From assembly GCA_025350445.1 (NCBI GenBank), contig JANXXV010000089.1, positions 1 to 6,042 on the forward strand: a stretch of 6,042 nucleotides of DNA, given 5' to 3'. Of the stretch, positions 1 to 5,700 are shown one piece after another. The stretch is from Bryobacteraceae bacterium. Lineage in GTDB: Bacteria > Acidobacteriota > Terriglobia > Bryobacterales > Bryobacteraceae. The position numbers and the translations under genes are program-made. The notes beneath the pieces were generated by a model. The model ran no database searches. It saw nothing but the letters and a program-made list of their open reading frames with translations, and was not told the origin of the DNA. Every line of letters starts with the position of its first letter. The stretch's first letter is position 1.

Positions 1-244
1 GTCCTTGGGGTCCGGCGCGATCGGGCCGGAGGGCAGGTCCCGGCAAAAAACAGAGAAGTCCCGAAGGCCCGCGGCGAGCAGCTCGGCCGCGCTGGCGCGA
101 AGTCTCGCCCGGAAGAACGTTCGGCCGGTGACGTCGCGGAGTTCCGCTATCAGCGCGTCACAGGCGACGAGCGTGAACGTCTTGCGCTCCCAGGGGCGAG
201 AGAAGAGCGGAGTTCAGGATGTTGGTGTCGAGGATGAGGCGCAT
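1..244 (-). pseudogene. PIN-domain toxin (VapC-like), frame-disrupted and cut by the window edge
   Basis: PIN-domain toxins are Mg2+-dependent RNases paired with a small antitoxin. Reading down from ATG 244-242, the first frame gives the classic opening MRLILDTNILNSALL with the first acidic residue in LDTN, but it stops at 160-158. From about position 201 a second frame continues the family: WERKTFTLVACDALIAELR carries the second acidic residue (E of AELR), and DPKD at the window edge is the start of the third acidic cluster. The shift equals a gain of one base or a loss of two modulo three. Only about 29 residues separate LDTN from AELR, whereas I expect nearly 40 in this family, so an internal deletion of roughly 26-29 bases after SALL is the likeliest cause. 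The ATG overlaps the antitoxin stop (TGATG), the usual translational coupling. The 3' end lies outside the window. Active toxin is unlikely. Confidence 0.75.
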
Positions 245-519
245 CAGGATCGTCTGGCGCGTTCCCGGTAGTGTTTCGCACGGACGTCGTCGACGGCCTC
301 GTCAATCATCTTCTGGAGCTCGTCCGGGGAAACGTCAGCGAAAGCTTCGCGGGCTTCGCCGACGGTCTGATGAAAAATGCGCCAGCGGACGGCCTCTTCG
401 ATGAATTTCGAGAGGTCGCCCTTTTTCATGCCCTGGGCGCCCAGGAAGGAGCGCAAGGCATGATCGGCTTGCTTGGACCAAGTAATGGTCAGGCGAATGG
501 TTTCTTCTGGTTCGGACAT
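244..519 (-). CDS. Ribbon-helix-helix antitoxin, partner of the PIN toxin
   Basis: This 91-residue protein should neutralise the adjacent PIN toxin and autorepress the operon. Residues about 8-13 (IRLTIT) look like the DNA-contacting beta strand of a ribbon-helix-helix fold. They are followed by helix one (about 16-27), a turn at GMKKGD, and helix two (DLSKFIEEAVRWRIF). The charged C-terminal part (about 50-91, with ELQKMIDEAVDDVRA) is the kind of tail that wraps the toxin. It resembles the XACb0070-type RHH antitoxins known to me. I chose the ATG at 519-517 over one at 534-532 because GAGGA at 529-525 sits at proper Shine-Dalgarno spacing before it. The stop overlaps the toxin ATG by one base. 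The reading frame is intact although the toxin is damaged, so this may now be an orphan antitoxin. Confidence 0.8.
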   Translation of the reverse strand: MSEPEETIRLTITWSKQADHALRSFLGAQGMKKGDLSKFIEEAVRWRIFHQTVGEAREAFADVSPDELQKMIDEAVDDVRAKHYRERARRS

Positions 520-524
520 GGCTT

Positions 525-529
525 TCCTC
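525..529 (-). promoter_or_regulatory. Ribosome binding site deciding the antitoxin start
   Basis: On the minus strand GAGGA lies five bases before ATG 519-517. The alternative upstream ATG at 534-532 has no comparable purine run, so this site favours the 91-residue form. Confidence 0.55.
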
Positions 530-533
530 GTCA

Positions 534-560
534 TATAAGCATCTATCCACCTATAAGTAT
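534..560. repeat. Paired TATAAG(C/T)AT direct repeats, possible antitoxin operator
   Basis: TATAAGCAT at 534-542 and TATAAGTAT at 552-560 match at eight of nine positions and are 18 bases apart, between the antitoxin start and its probable -35 box. RHH antitoxins commonly bind short repeated boxes over their own promoter, so an operator role is reasonable. The sequence is AT-rich and short, so chance is not excluded. Confidence 0.35.
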
Positions 561-583
561 TGGCACTATGAGACTTCTGTCAA
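554..583 (-). promoter_or_regulatory. Probable promoter of the antitoxin-toxin operon
   Basis: The minus strand has a perfect TTGACA at 583-578. The best -10 position at 17-18 bases spacing (about 560-554, ATACTTA) matches the TATAAT consensus poorly, although the segment is AT-rich and overlaps the TATAAG repeat. The -35 call is direct; the -10 is weak. Confidence 0.35.
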
Positions 584-605
584 ACTGACGGTCAAGAATG
601 ATCAC

Positions 606-773
606 GTGGCAAGAGAAGTTTCTGGAGAGAAAGAGAGCCGAAACGAGTGGCCGCCGTTCAAAGCGCTCTTGTTACACCGCTTCCGTCAGACTCATCCCAA
701 TGCTGCGAATGAGCCCCGCTCGTTGAGCGCCGGTGAAGCGCTCGACTGGTACCTTCGCCAGCCTGACGCCTGA
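606..773 (+). CDS. Possible 55-codon small ORF, unrecognised
   Basis: I do not recognise this product. From GTG 606 to TGA 771-773 the frame is open and its second half reads like real protein, with FKALLLHRFRQ followed by SLSAGEALDWYLRQPDA at the C terminus. There is no good Shine-Dalgarno sequence before the GTG, no ATG in frame, and the frame stays open upstream past 540, so the start is uncertain. It could be the 3' remnant of a larger gene whose 5' part was lost when the antitoxin side was joined. It lies on the plus strand before the regulator promoter and might also simply be chance coding in the 535-853 gap, which otherwise holds only regulatory signals. Confidence 0.3.
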   Translation: MAREVSGEKESRNEWPPFKALLLHRFRQTHPNAANEPRSLSAGEALDWYLRQPDA

Positions 774-801
774 AGTCGCCGGACGAAGCACGGCGGAAGT
801 C

Positions 802-830
802 TTGACAGTGTTCTCAAAAGTTCGCACACT
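802..830 (+). promoter_or_regulatory. Possible promoter for the GntR-receptor-hydrolase operon
   Basis: A perfect TTGACA lies at 802-807. With 17 bases spacing the -10 would be CACACT at 825-830, matching TATAAT at three of six positions. It sits just upstream of the palindrome at 839-849 and of ATG 854, which is where an autoregulated operon promoter would be expected. Confidence 0.35.
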
Positions 831-838
831 GGAACAAT

Positions 839-849
839 CGGTCGGACCG
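839..849. promoter_or_regulatory. FadR/GntR-like palindromic operator
   Basis: CGGTCGGACCG is a perfect inverted repeat with five-base arms and a single central base. Its core GTC-G-GAC fits the GntR-superfamily operator core GT-M-N-K-AC, and GGTCNGACC is close to the central part of the E. coli FadR site. It lies between the probable promoter and the start of a FadR-type regulator, so autoregulation is a natural reading. Binding is inferred, and the cognate regulator is now broken. Confidence 0.45.
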
Positions 850-853
850 GTAG

Positions 854-1593
854 ATGCAAATGGAATTACCCAAGCCAATCTCTCCCACCACCAGTGGAGC
901 GATTACCCGAATCTCGTTGAACAAAATCGCGAAATGATCCAGTCTGAGGAGCTGCCCCTCGGGGCTAAGTTACTGCCGGAGCGGGAGTTAGCGCACAAGC
1001 CCAACGTCAGCCCGTCGTCGTTACGGCAGGCTTTCAAGGCGTTGGAAAGCATGGGAGTGCTCTCGTCCCGCGTCGGCGCCTTTGTTCGAACCGATATGGA
1101 CGCCGGCAGCCTCCTCACTGATCCGATGGAAATTGTTGTTCGAACAAATCAAATCTCCCGGACCAAGCTGCTCGAGGCCCGCCAGTTCCTGGAAGTCGAA
1201 GTCGTCGGACTCACAACCGAGCGGGCCAGTGACGAGGCGATCGCGCTGATCGGCCGGGAACTCTAGCACATGCGCTCAGCCTCGGACAATCCGCAAGCCA
1301 TGGCCGACGCCGATTACGGTTTTCACCTGGCAATCATCCGGGGCTGCCAGAACGAGGTTTTCGAGCTGATCTACTCTCCGATCTCGAAATTTCTGCGGCA
1401 CGACTTGAGCGAGCGCATGCAGCTCTTCGATCCCGCCGAGACGATACGATTGCACGATCTGATTTTTCAATCCAACCAGAACCGCGATATGGAAGGAGCC
1501 CGGCCCGCCATGAAAAGCCACCTCGAGATTGGGTACACAACGGACCTCCATTCTGAGACCGGTGAGTTCAGCGGCGGGGGCACAACAGAGTAA
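854..1593 (+). pseudogene. GntR-family (FadR/FCD) transcriptional regulator, frameshift plus nonsense
   Basis: An intact version would bind operator DNA through an N-terminal winged helix and sense a small acid or sugar acid through a C-terminal FCD domain. Reading from ATG 854 (or 860) gives ELPKPISPTTSGAITRIS, then a net loss of one base (or four) near 914-919 moves it to the frame of LVEQNREMIQSEELPLGAKL. The winged helix continues with LPERELAHKPNVSPSSLRQ and ALESMGVLSSRVG; the wing is short (GAFVRTD where G-G-T-F/Y-V is usual). After LIGREL an in-frame TAG (1264-1266) interrupts. The same frame resumes with HMRSASDNPQ and the FCD metal-site motifs DYGFHLAI, RLHDLIFQ and AMKSHLEIG, to TAA 1591-1593. 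Repaired length is about 246 residues, normal for the family. A single C-to-T change could have made TAG from CAG. ATG 1270 could in principle reinitiate the FCD half. It lies 19 bases upstream of the receptor, in one operon. Confidence 0.85.
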
Positions 1594-1598
1594 AATCC

Positions 1599-1605
1599 TG
1601 GAGAG
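1599..1605 (+). promoter_or_regulatory. Ribosome binding site fixing the receptor start
   Basis: TGGAGAG lies seven bases before ATG 1613. It selects this ATG, which is directly followed by a signal peptide, over in-frame alternative starts further upstream such as TTG 1529, which lies inside the regulator. Confidence 0.6.
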
Positions 1606-1612
1606 TACCATT

Positions 1613-4600
1613 ATGATCAGTCTAGTAAGAAGTCTACGCTTAGGGGCAACTCTGTTGCTGTTTGCGATGTGGCTGCCGGCGCAGACCACCGGATCGCTGG
1701 AAGGAACAGTGACCGATACTTCCGGATCGCCGATCCGGAATGCCACCGTGGTCATTCGGAACGACGCCACGGGTGTTGAAGTGCGCCTCACCACCAATGA
1801 AGCCGGCTACTATCGCAACTCTGATCGCCCCGGCGGTCCCTACACAATCGAAGTGGACCAGGCCGGGTTCAAGCGCGCCCGAGTCTCGGGGGTCAAGCTG
1901 GATGTGAATTCACAAGTCCGGCGCGATCTGACTCTGGCCGTCGGCGAAATTAGCGAGAGTGTAGACGTACAGGCCAGTGCCGTGCAGGTAAATACCAGCA
2001 CCGGCACGGTGGCCACCACCATTACGTCGGAGCAGATTCACACGGCTGTCCTCAACGGCCGTCACTATTCTCGGCTTGCGATGCTGGTTCCAGGCGCCGT
2101 GTATAGCTCCGGATCGGATGAGCTAGCCGGCGCGGGATTGTCCCAAACGGGGTCGCCTGTCTCCATCAACGGCTTGAACAACAAATCCGCGGGCTGGTTC
2201 GTCGACGGCGCATACGACATGAACATCGGCAACGGCGAGGCCAATACCCACGTGCCACCCATCGATAGTATCGGCGAAGTGCAGATTCAGACAGCGAATT
2301 ACAGCGCCCGTTACGGAACCACCGGGGGCGCCGTAATCACGTCGGTTACCAAGAGCGGTACCAGCTTGTTCCACGGCAGCGGTTACGAGTATCTTCGCAA
2401 CAACATCATGGACGCGCGCAATTTCTTCGCGCAGAATAATCCGCCGCTGCGCCAGAACCAGTACGGTTTCAGCATCGGCGGGCCGGTGCTGCTTCCGCAC
2501 TACAACAAGAATCGAAACAAAACCTTCTTCTTCTGGAACGAGGAATGGCGTAAGCGCAGAAACGCGCTCACCAGTCTCACTGCCACCCCGAACGATGCGT
2601 TGCGCAGCGGCAATTTCCAATCGGAAGTGGCGCGAACTGGCAAGCCCTTGCTGGATCCCAGCACCGGACAGCCGTTCCCCAACAACATCATTCCCACCAA
2701 CCGCATCGACCCGAATGCCACCCTGCTGCTGAAAACATACATCCCGCAGCCTAACTACTCGAGCGGCGGCTTCCTCAGCTACATCAACAACGGCGTATCC
2801 AAGCTCGACACCCGAACCGACACCGTTAAGGCCGACCACAATCTCACGGATCGCATCCGTTTCTCGTTCGTCATCTCGAACGACGGGATTAAAGTGCTTG
2901 CGCCGGATGCGGGCTTAGGCGGCTCTCCGCTCCCGGTGCTCCGGCAATATGAGAACACCTCCGGCCGGGTGATTAACGTAAGTTCGAGCATCGTGCTCAG
3001 CCCGCGGAGCGTCAACGAGTTCAATTTCTATCGCAAAGTGTTCGATATCAACCTGCTGTTCCAGGGTGATGGTGCGTCGCCGACACGGCCCGTCGGCCTG
3101 AGCATCAAGGACTTCTTCGCCGGTGCTAATGTCCTCAACCAGACTCCGGTCATCTCGTTCGCTCAGGGTTGGGCGGGTATCGGTACGAACCAACTTCCCC
3201 TCAGCCCTGCCCGCGATAACAACTTCACCATCGCCGACAACTTCAGCTACGTGCTGGGCAAGCATACGCTACAAACGGGCGTGTCCCTCCTCAAATACAA
3301 CAAGACGCAAGCCGCATTCAACACTACGCAAGGCAACTACAACTTCGACGGCTCATTCACCAACCACCCGATCGCGGATTTCCTGCTCGGTTCGGCCCGC
3401 ACCTACACGCAGGGCCAGGAATTGTTCACCCGAACCTACGCCTTCGTGCAAACCGAAGCTTACTTCCAGGATGACTGGCGCGTTTCAAAGAAGCTCACCG
3501 TAAACCTCGGTTTCCGCATGTTTATCATCCCAATGACGCATGTCGTGGGTGACCTAATGAGTTCATTCCTGCCCTCAGCCTACGATCCGGGGAAGGCGCC
3601 TGCCATTGCTCCTACTGGCATCCTGGTCCCCGGCGCCAACTACAATGCGCTGAATGGCATCGTCCGGCCCGAACAAAATGGCGTGCCGCGAGGCTTCGCC
3701 AACACGTTCTACGGTCCGGCGCCTCGCTTCGGCTTTGCGTATGATCCTACCGGCACGGGCAAAATGTCCATTCGCGGCGGTTACGGTTTGTCCTATCTCA
3801 CCAGCGGCACCAACCAGAGTTCGCTGGTCAACAATCCCCCCTTCAACCAGAACATTCAGCTGCAAAATGTCCTTCTGGATGATCCGAGCGGAGGCACGCC
3901 GAATGCTCCGCGTCCGATCGCCCTCAACGCGTTCTCCCCGACGTTCAAAAGACCCATGGTCGCCTCCTGGAATCTCACACTACAGAAGGAACTGCCGGGG
4001 CAACTTCTGGCTTCTGCCGGTTATGTGGGCACCCGCGGAACTAACTGGGAAGTTTGGATTGACCGCAACTCGCCAGTGTTCGGCGTCACTCCCGCGGGCT
4101 ATAACTTCGATCCCCGGCTGAACACCTCGGGCTACAACAGCAACCTCCTTCGCCCATTTGCCGGCTACGGGAGCATCACGCAATTCAACTCCGGGCTATC
4201 CTCCAGCTATCATTCGCTCCAGACCTCGTTCCAGCGGCGCTTCGCAAATCACCTCGCCTTGCAAGGCACATACACCTGGAGCAAGGCTTTGGGACAATCG
4301 CAGACCCGTCGCGATATGCGGGTTCAGGACCCGCTGAAGTGGTCCGCAGACCGCGGCATTGAAGATTACGATCGCGCCCAGGTTTTCACCATGAACTACA
4401 TCTACGAGTTGCCGTTTCTGCGCAACGTCAAAAACTTCTGGGGTCAGGTTTTCGGCAACTGGGAATTGAGCGGCATCATCACCGCCCAGAGCGGTCTGGC
4501 GCTAACTCCGGGAATCTCGCTGCCAACCGCCGGCCTCGCCATCCGCCCCAACGCGACTGGTATTCCGGTGGCAGGGGCGAAGTCCAAGACCAGTTGGTTT

Positions 4601-4879
4601 AACACTGCTGCCTTTGCCGCACCCGCTCCCGGTTTCTATGGCAATGCGGGAGTGGGAGTGATACGCGGCCCGGGTTTCGTCATCCTCGACTCAGCGCTTG
4701 CCAAGCAGTTCCCGATCCGGGAGAAAGCTCATCTGAGCCTACGCGGCGAATTCTTTAACACCCTGAATCACACGAATTGGAGCAGTGTCAGCACCAGCCT
4801 CGGCAGCGGAACCTATGGCCAGGTGACGAGCGCACGCGATCCGAGGCGGGTACAGGTAGCCCTTCGTCTTGATTTCTAG
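1613..4879 (+). CDS. TonB-dependent outer-membrane receptor with carboxypeptidase-regulatory-like domain (Oar-like)
   Basis: This complete 1088-residue protein should be an energised outer-membrane importer, most likely for a glycan, glycoside or similar large nutrient. Residues 1-23 are a signal peptide (basic MISLVRSLRLG, hydrophobic GATLLLFAMW, cleavage near LPA). Residues about 26-108 form a carboxypeptidase-regulatory-like beta-sandwich (GSLEGTVTDTSGSPIRNATV, then GYY, then PYTIEVDQAGF). The plug spans about 115-250 (TSEQI, NGRHYSRLAMLVPG, FVDGAYDMNIG, SIGEVQIQTANYSARYG, GGAVITSVTKSGT). The rest is a beta barrel with family marks YEYLRNN, DARNFF, NQYGFSIGGPV, KTFFFWNEEWR, AYFQDDWRV, SAGYVGTRG, TYTWSKALGQS and GEFFNTLNHTNW, ending in the outer-membrane signature LRLDF with terminal Phe. 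I see no obvious TonB box. It follows the regulator by 19 bases and its end overlaps the hydrolase start. No frame damage is visible, unlike its neighbours. The substrate is inferred only from context. Confidence 0.93.
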   Translation: MISLVRSLRLGATLLLFAMWLPAQTTGSLEGTVTDTSGSPIRNATVVIRNDATGVEVRLTTNEAGYYRNSDRPGGPYTIEVDQAGFKRARVSGVKLDVNSQVRRDLTLAVGEISESVDVQASAVQVNTSTGTVATTITSEQIHTAVLNGRHYSRLAMLVPGAVYSSGSDELAGAGLSQTGSPVSINGLNNKSAGWFVDGAYDMNIGNGEANTHVPPIDSIGEVQIQTANYSARYGTTGGAVITSVTKSGTSLFHGSGYEYLRNNIMDARNFFAQNNPPLRQNQYGFSIGGPVLLPHYNKNRNKTFFFWNEEWRKRRNALTSLTATPNDALRSGNFQSEVARTGKPLLDPSTGQPFPNNIIPTNRIDPNATLLLKTYIPQPNYSSGGFLSYINNGVSKLDTRTDTVKADHNLTDRIRFSFVISNDGIKVLAPDAGLGGSPLPVLRQYENTSGRVINVSSSIVLSPRSVNEFNFYRKVFDINLLFQGDGASPTRPVGLSIKDFFAGANVLNQTPVISFAQGWAGIGTNQLPLSPARDNNFTIADNFSYVLGKHTLQTGVSLLKYNKTQAAFNTTQGNYNFDGSFTNHPIADFLLGSARTYTQGQELFTRTYAFVQTEAYFQDDWRVSKKLTVNLGFRMFIIPMTHVVGDLMSSFLPSAYDPGKAPAIAPTGILVPGANYNALNGIVRPEQNGVPRGFANTFYGPAPRFGFAYDPTGTGKMSIRGGYGLSYLTSGTNQSSLVNNPPFNQNIQLQNVLLDDPSGGTPNAPRPIALNAFSPTFKRPMVASWNLTLQKELPGQLLASAGYVGTRGTNWEVWIDRNSPVFGVTPAGYNFDPRLNTSGYNSNLLRPFAGYGSITQFNSGLSSSYHSLQTSFQRRFANHLALQGTYTWSKALGQSQTRRDMRVQDPLKWSADRGIEDYDRAQVFTMNYIYELPFLRNVKNFWGQVFGNWELSGIITAQSGLALTPGISLPTAGLAIRPNATGIPVAGAKSKTSWFNTAAFAAPAPGFYGNAGVGVIRGPGFVILDSALAKQFPIREKAHLSLRGEFFNTLNHTNWSSVSTSLGSGTYGQVTSARDPRRVQVALRLDF
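1720..1740. repeat. 21-bp perfect palindrome inside the receptor gene
   Basis: Two ten-base arms (TTCCGGATCG and CGATCCGGAA) flank a single C. It lies about 107 bases into the receptor gene, within codons for TSGSPIRN of the regulatory-like domain. It may be a coincidence of codon choice, an internal protein-binding site, or an mRNA/DNA cruciform element. Confidence 0.6.
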
Positions 4880-5568
4880 ACTTCTCACCGTTGTACTGCT
4901 GGCCGGCGGCCTCTCCGGCCAGCAGATTTCTTCCGCCTCACGCGAATTCCCTGATGCCTTACTGGTATTGGAATGGCCGTATCACGCCCGCCGAAACCCG
5001 GCGGCAGATCCATGCGATGATCGACCAGGGCGTCTATCAAGCCGTCGTGTTCCCATGGGACGGCATGGAACTCCACTTCCTCTCGGAAGTTTACTGGCGG
5101 CGGTTTGGAGCCGCACTGGCGATTGCCCGGGAACTCAAGTTTACTCTCAACTTCGCCGACGAATACGACTGGCCGAGCGGACACGCCTGGGACTTGAACA
5201 GCAATCAGCCGGAACTGAGCCGCGTGCTCGTTGCGCATCCTGAATACCGGATAAAGCGGCTCAAATACACTGAATCAATTGTTGATGGTCCCGCTGCTAC
5301 ACCTGCCCGGCCGGAACATGCCATCTTCTCCGTTGCCGCGCACTTGGATGGCTCGGGCCGGCCTGAGAGTGACACACTGCAGGTTATCGATACAGGCTGG
5401 AAAGCCCCCGCTGGACGATGGTTGGTGACGTCATACGAACTGATTCTTTCCACCGGCGGACCTAACACGCGTGTCGACCTGCTCAATCCTGATGCCGTGG
5501 ATACGTATCTCAGCTGTCCAAAACCGCACCTTTTTAAGCAGACGCAATTAAAGGGCCAAACCTCATAA
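4869..5568 (+). pseudogene. Exported glycoside hydrolase (alpha-L-rhamnosidase/GH106-like), frameshifted and 3'-truncated
   Basis: A working relative would be an exported enzyme of about 900-1100 residues releasing sugars such as rhamnose. From TTG 4869, overlapping the receptor end by 11 bases, one frame encodes a signal peptide (ISRLLTVVLLAGGLSGQQ) and SREF. Family sequence then resumes one frame over with LMPYWYWNGRITPAETRRQ, GVYQAVVFPWDGMEL, VYWRRFGAALAIARELKF and NFADEYDWPSGHAWDL, the start of the TIM-barrel region. Removing one C from the CCC at 4949-4951 joins them as REFLMPYWYW, so a one-base slip explains the shift. Further along, GRWLVTSYEL and RVDLLNPDAVDTYL are family-like to about 5511. 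The tail SCPKPHLFKQTQLKGQTS is not, and TAA follows at 5566-5568. Only about 230 residues remain. A start at ATG 4954 without signal peptide is possible but would still give a fragment. The exact GH family is less certain than the hydrolase type. Confidence 0.75.
4896..4925 (+). repeat. 11-bp GC-rich hairpin at the receptor/hydrolase junction
   Basis: CTGCTGGCCGG (4896-4906) and CCGGCCAGCAG (4915-4925) are perfect reverse complements around an eight-base loop, starting 17 bases after the receptor stop. ATTTCTT follows the stem, a short and interrupted T stretch, so it could act as a weak intrinsic terminator or attenuator limiting read-through into the hydrolase, or as an mRNA 3' stabiliser for the receptor. 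It also encodes LLAGGLSGQQ of the hydrolase signal peptide, so codon bias alone might have made it. Confidence 0.55.
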
Positions 5569-5700
5569 CAATTCCGGGGAGGTCTGCAAGTGCATTCCCA
5601 ACTATTTTCAAAAATCGACATAACCATCTCAATAACTTACAGCCAATCGCAAAACCGCCCGCCATCCCCCGAGGCTATTCTCAACCGAGAGGTACCACCA
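5512..5700. other. Truncation junction and unassigned DNA before the last gene
   Basis: Hydrolase similarity ends near 5511 and the next gene begins at 5701. The DNA between shows no recognisable coding remnant, no clear terminator and no terminal inverted repeat that I can match to an insertion sequence. It is visibly richer in A and T around 5600-5640 than the flanking genes. It presumably contains the joint where the hydrolase was cut, plus the promoter of the last gene; TCGACA at 5615-5620 is a weak -35 candidate without a convincing -10. Confidence 0.4.
5687..5692 (+). promoter_or_regulatory. Ribosome binding site of the last gene
   Basis: GAGAGG lies eight bases before ATG 5701 and supports this start. 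Confidence 0.5.

Noticed and set aside
672..878. Minus-strand 68-residue frame across the intergenic region
   Set aside because: No family resemblance or Shine-Dalgarno support, and the plus-strand frame over the same bases reads more like protein.
733..913. GTG 733 as the start of the GntR regulator
   Set aside because: The extra 60 residues before LVEQ do not look like the family, while the frame from ATG 854 gives the expected ELPKPISPTTSGAITRIS leader directly before the winged helix.
2123..2839. Minus-strand 238-residue frame within the receptor
   Set aside because: It is antisense to well-conserved plug and barrel motifs of the receptor and its composition is typical of the mirror of a GC-rich gene.
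3123..4121. Plus-strand alternate-frame ORFs within the receptor (126 and 155 residues)
   Set aside because: They are out of frame with clear receptor sequence, rich in Ser, Arg, Thr and Pro, and have no recognisable domain.
194..5000. Explaining all frame disruptions as sequencing or assembly errors
   Set aside because: Two shifts do touch C/G runs, but the nonsense TAG, the probable PIN deletion and the hydrolase truncation are not homopolymer errors, and the long receptor frame is clean. Read data would still be needed for each single-base site.
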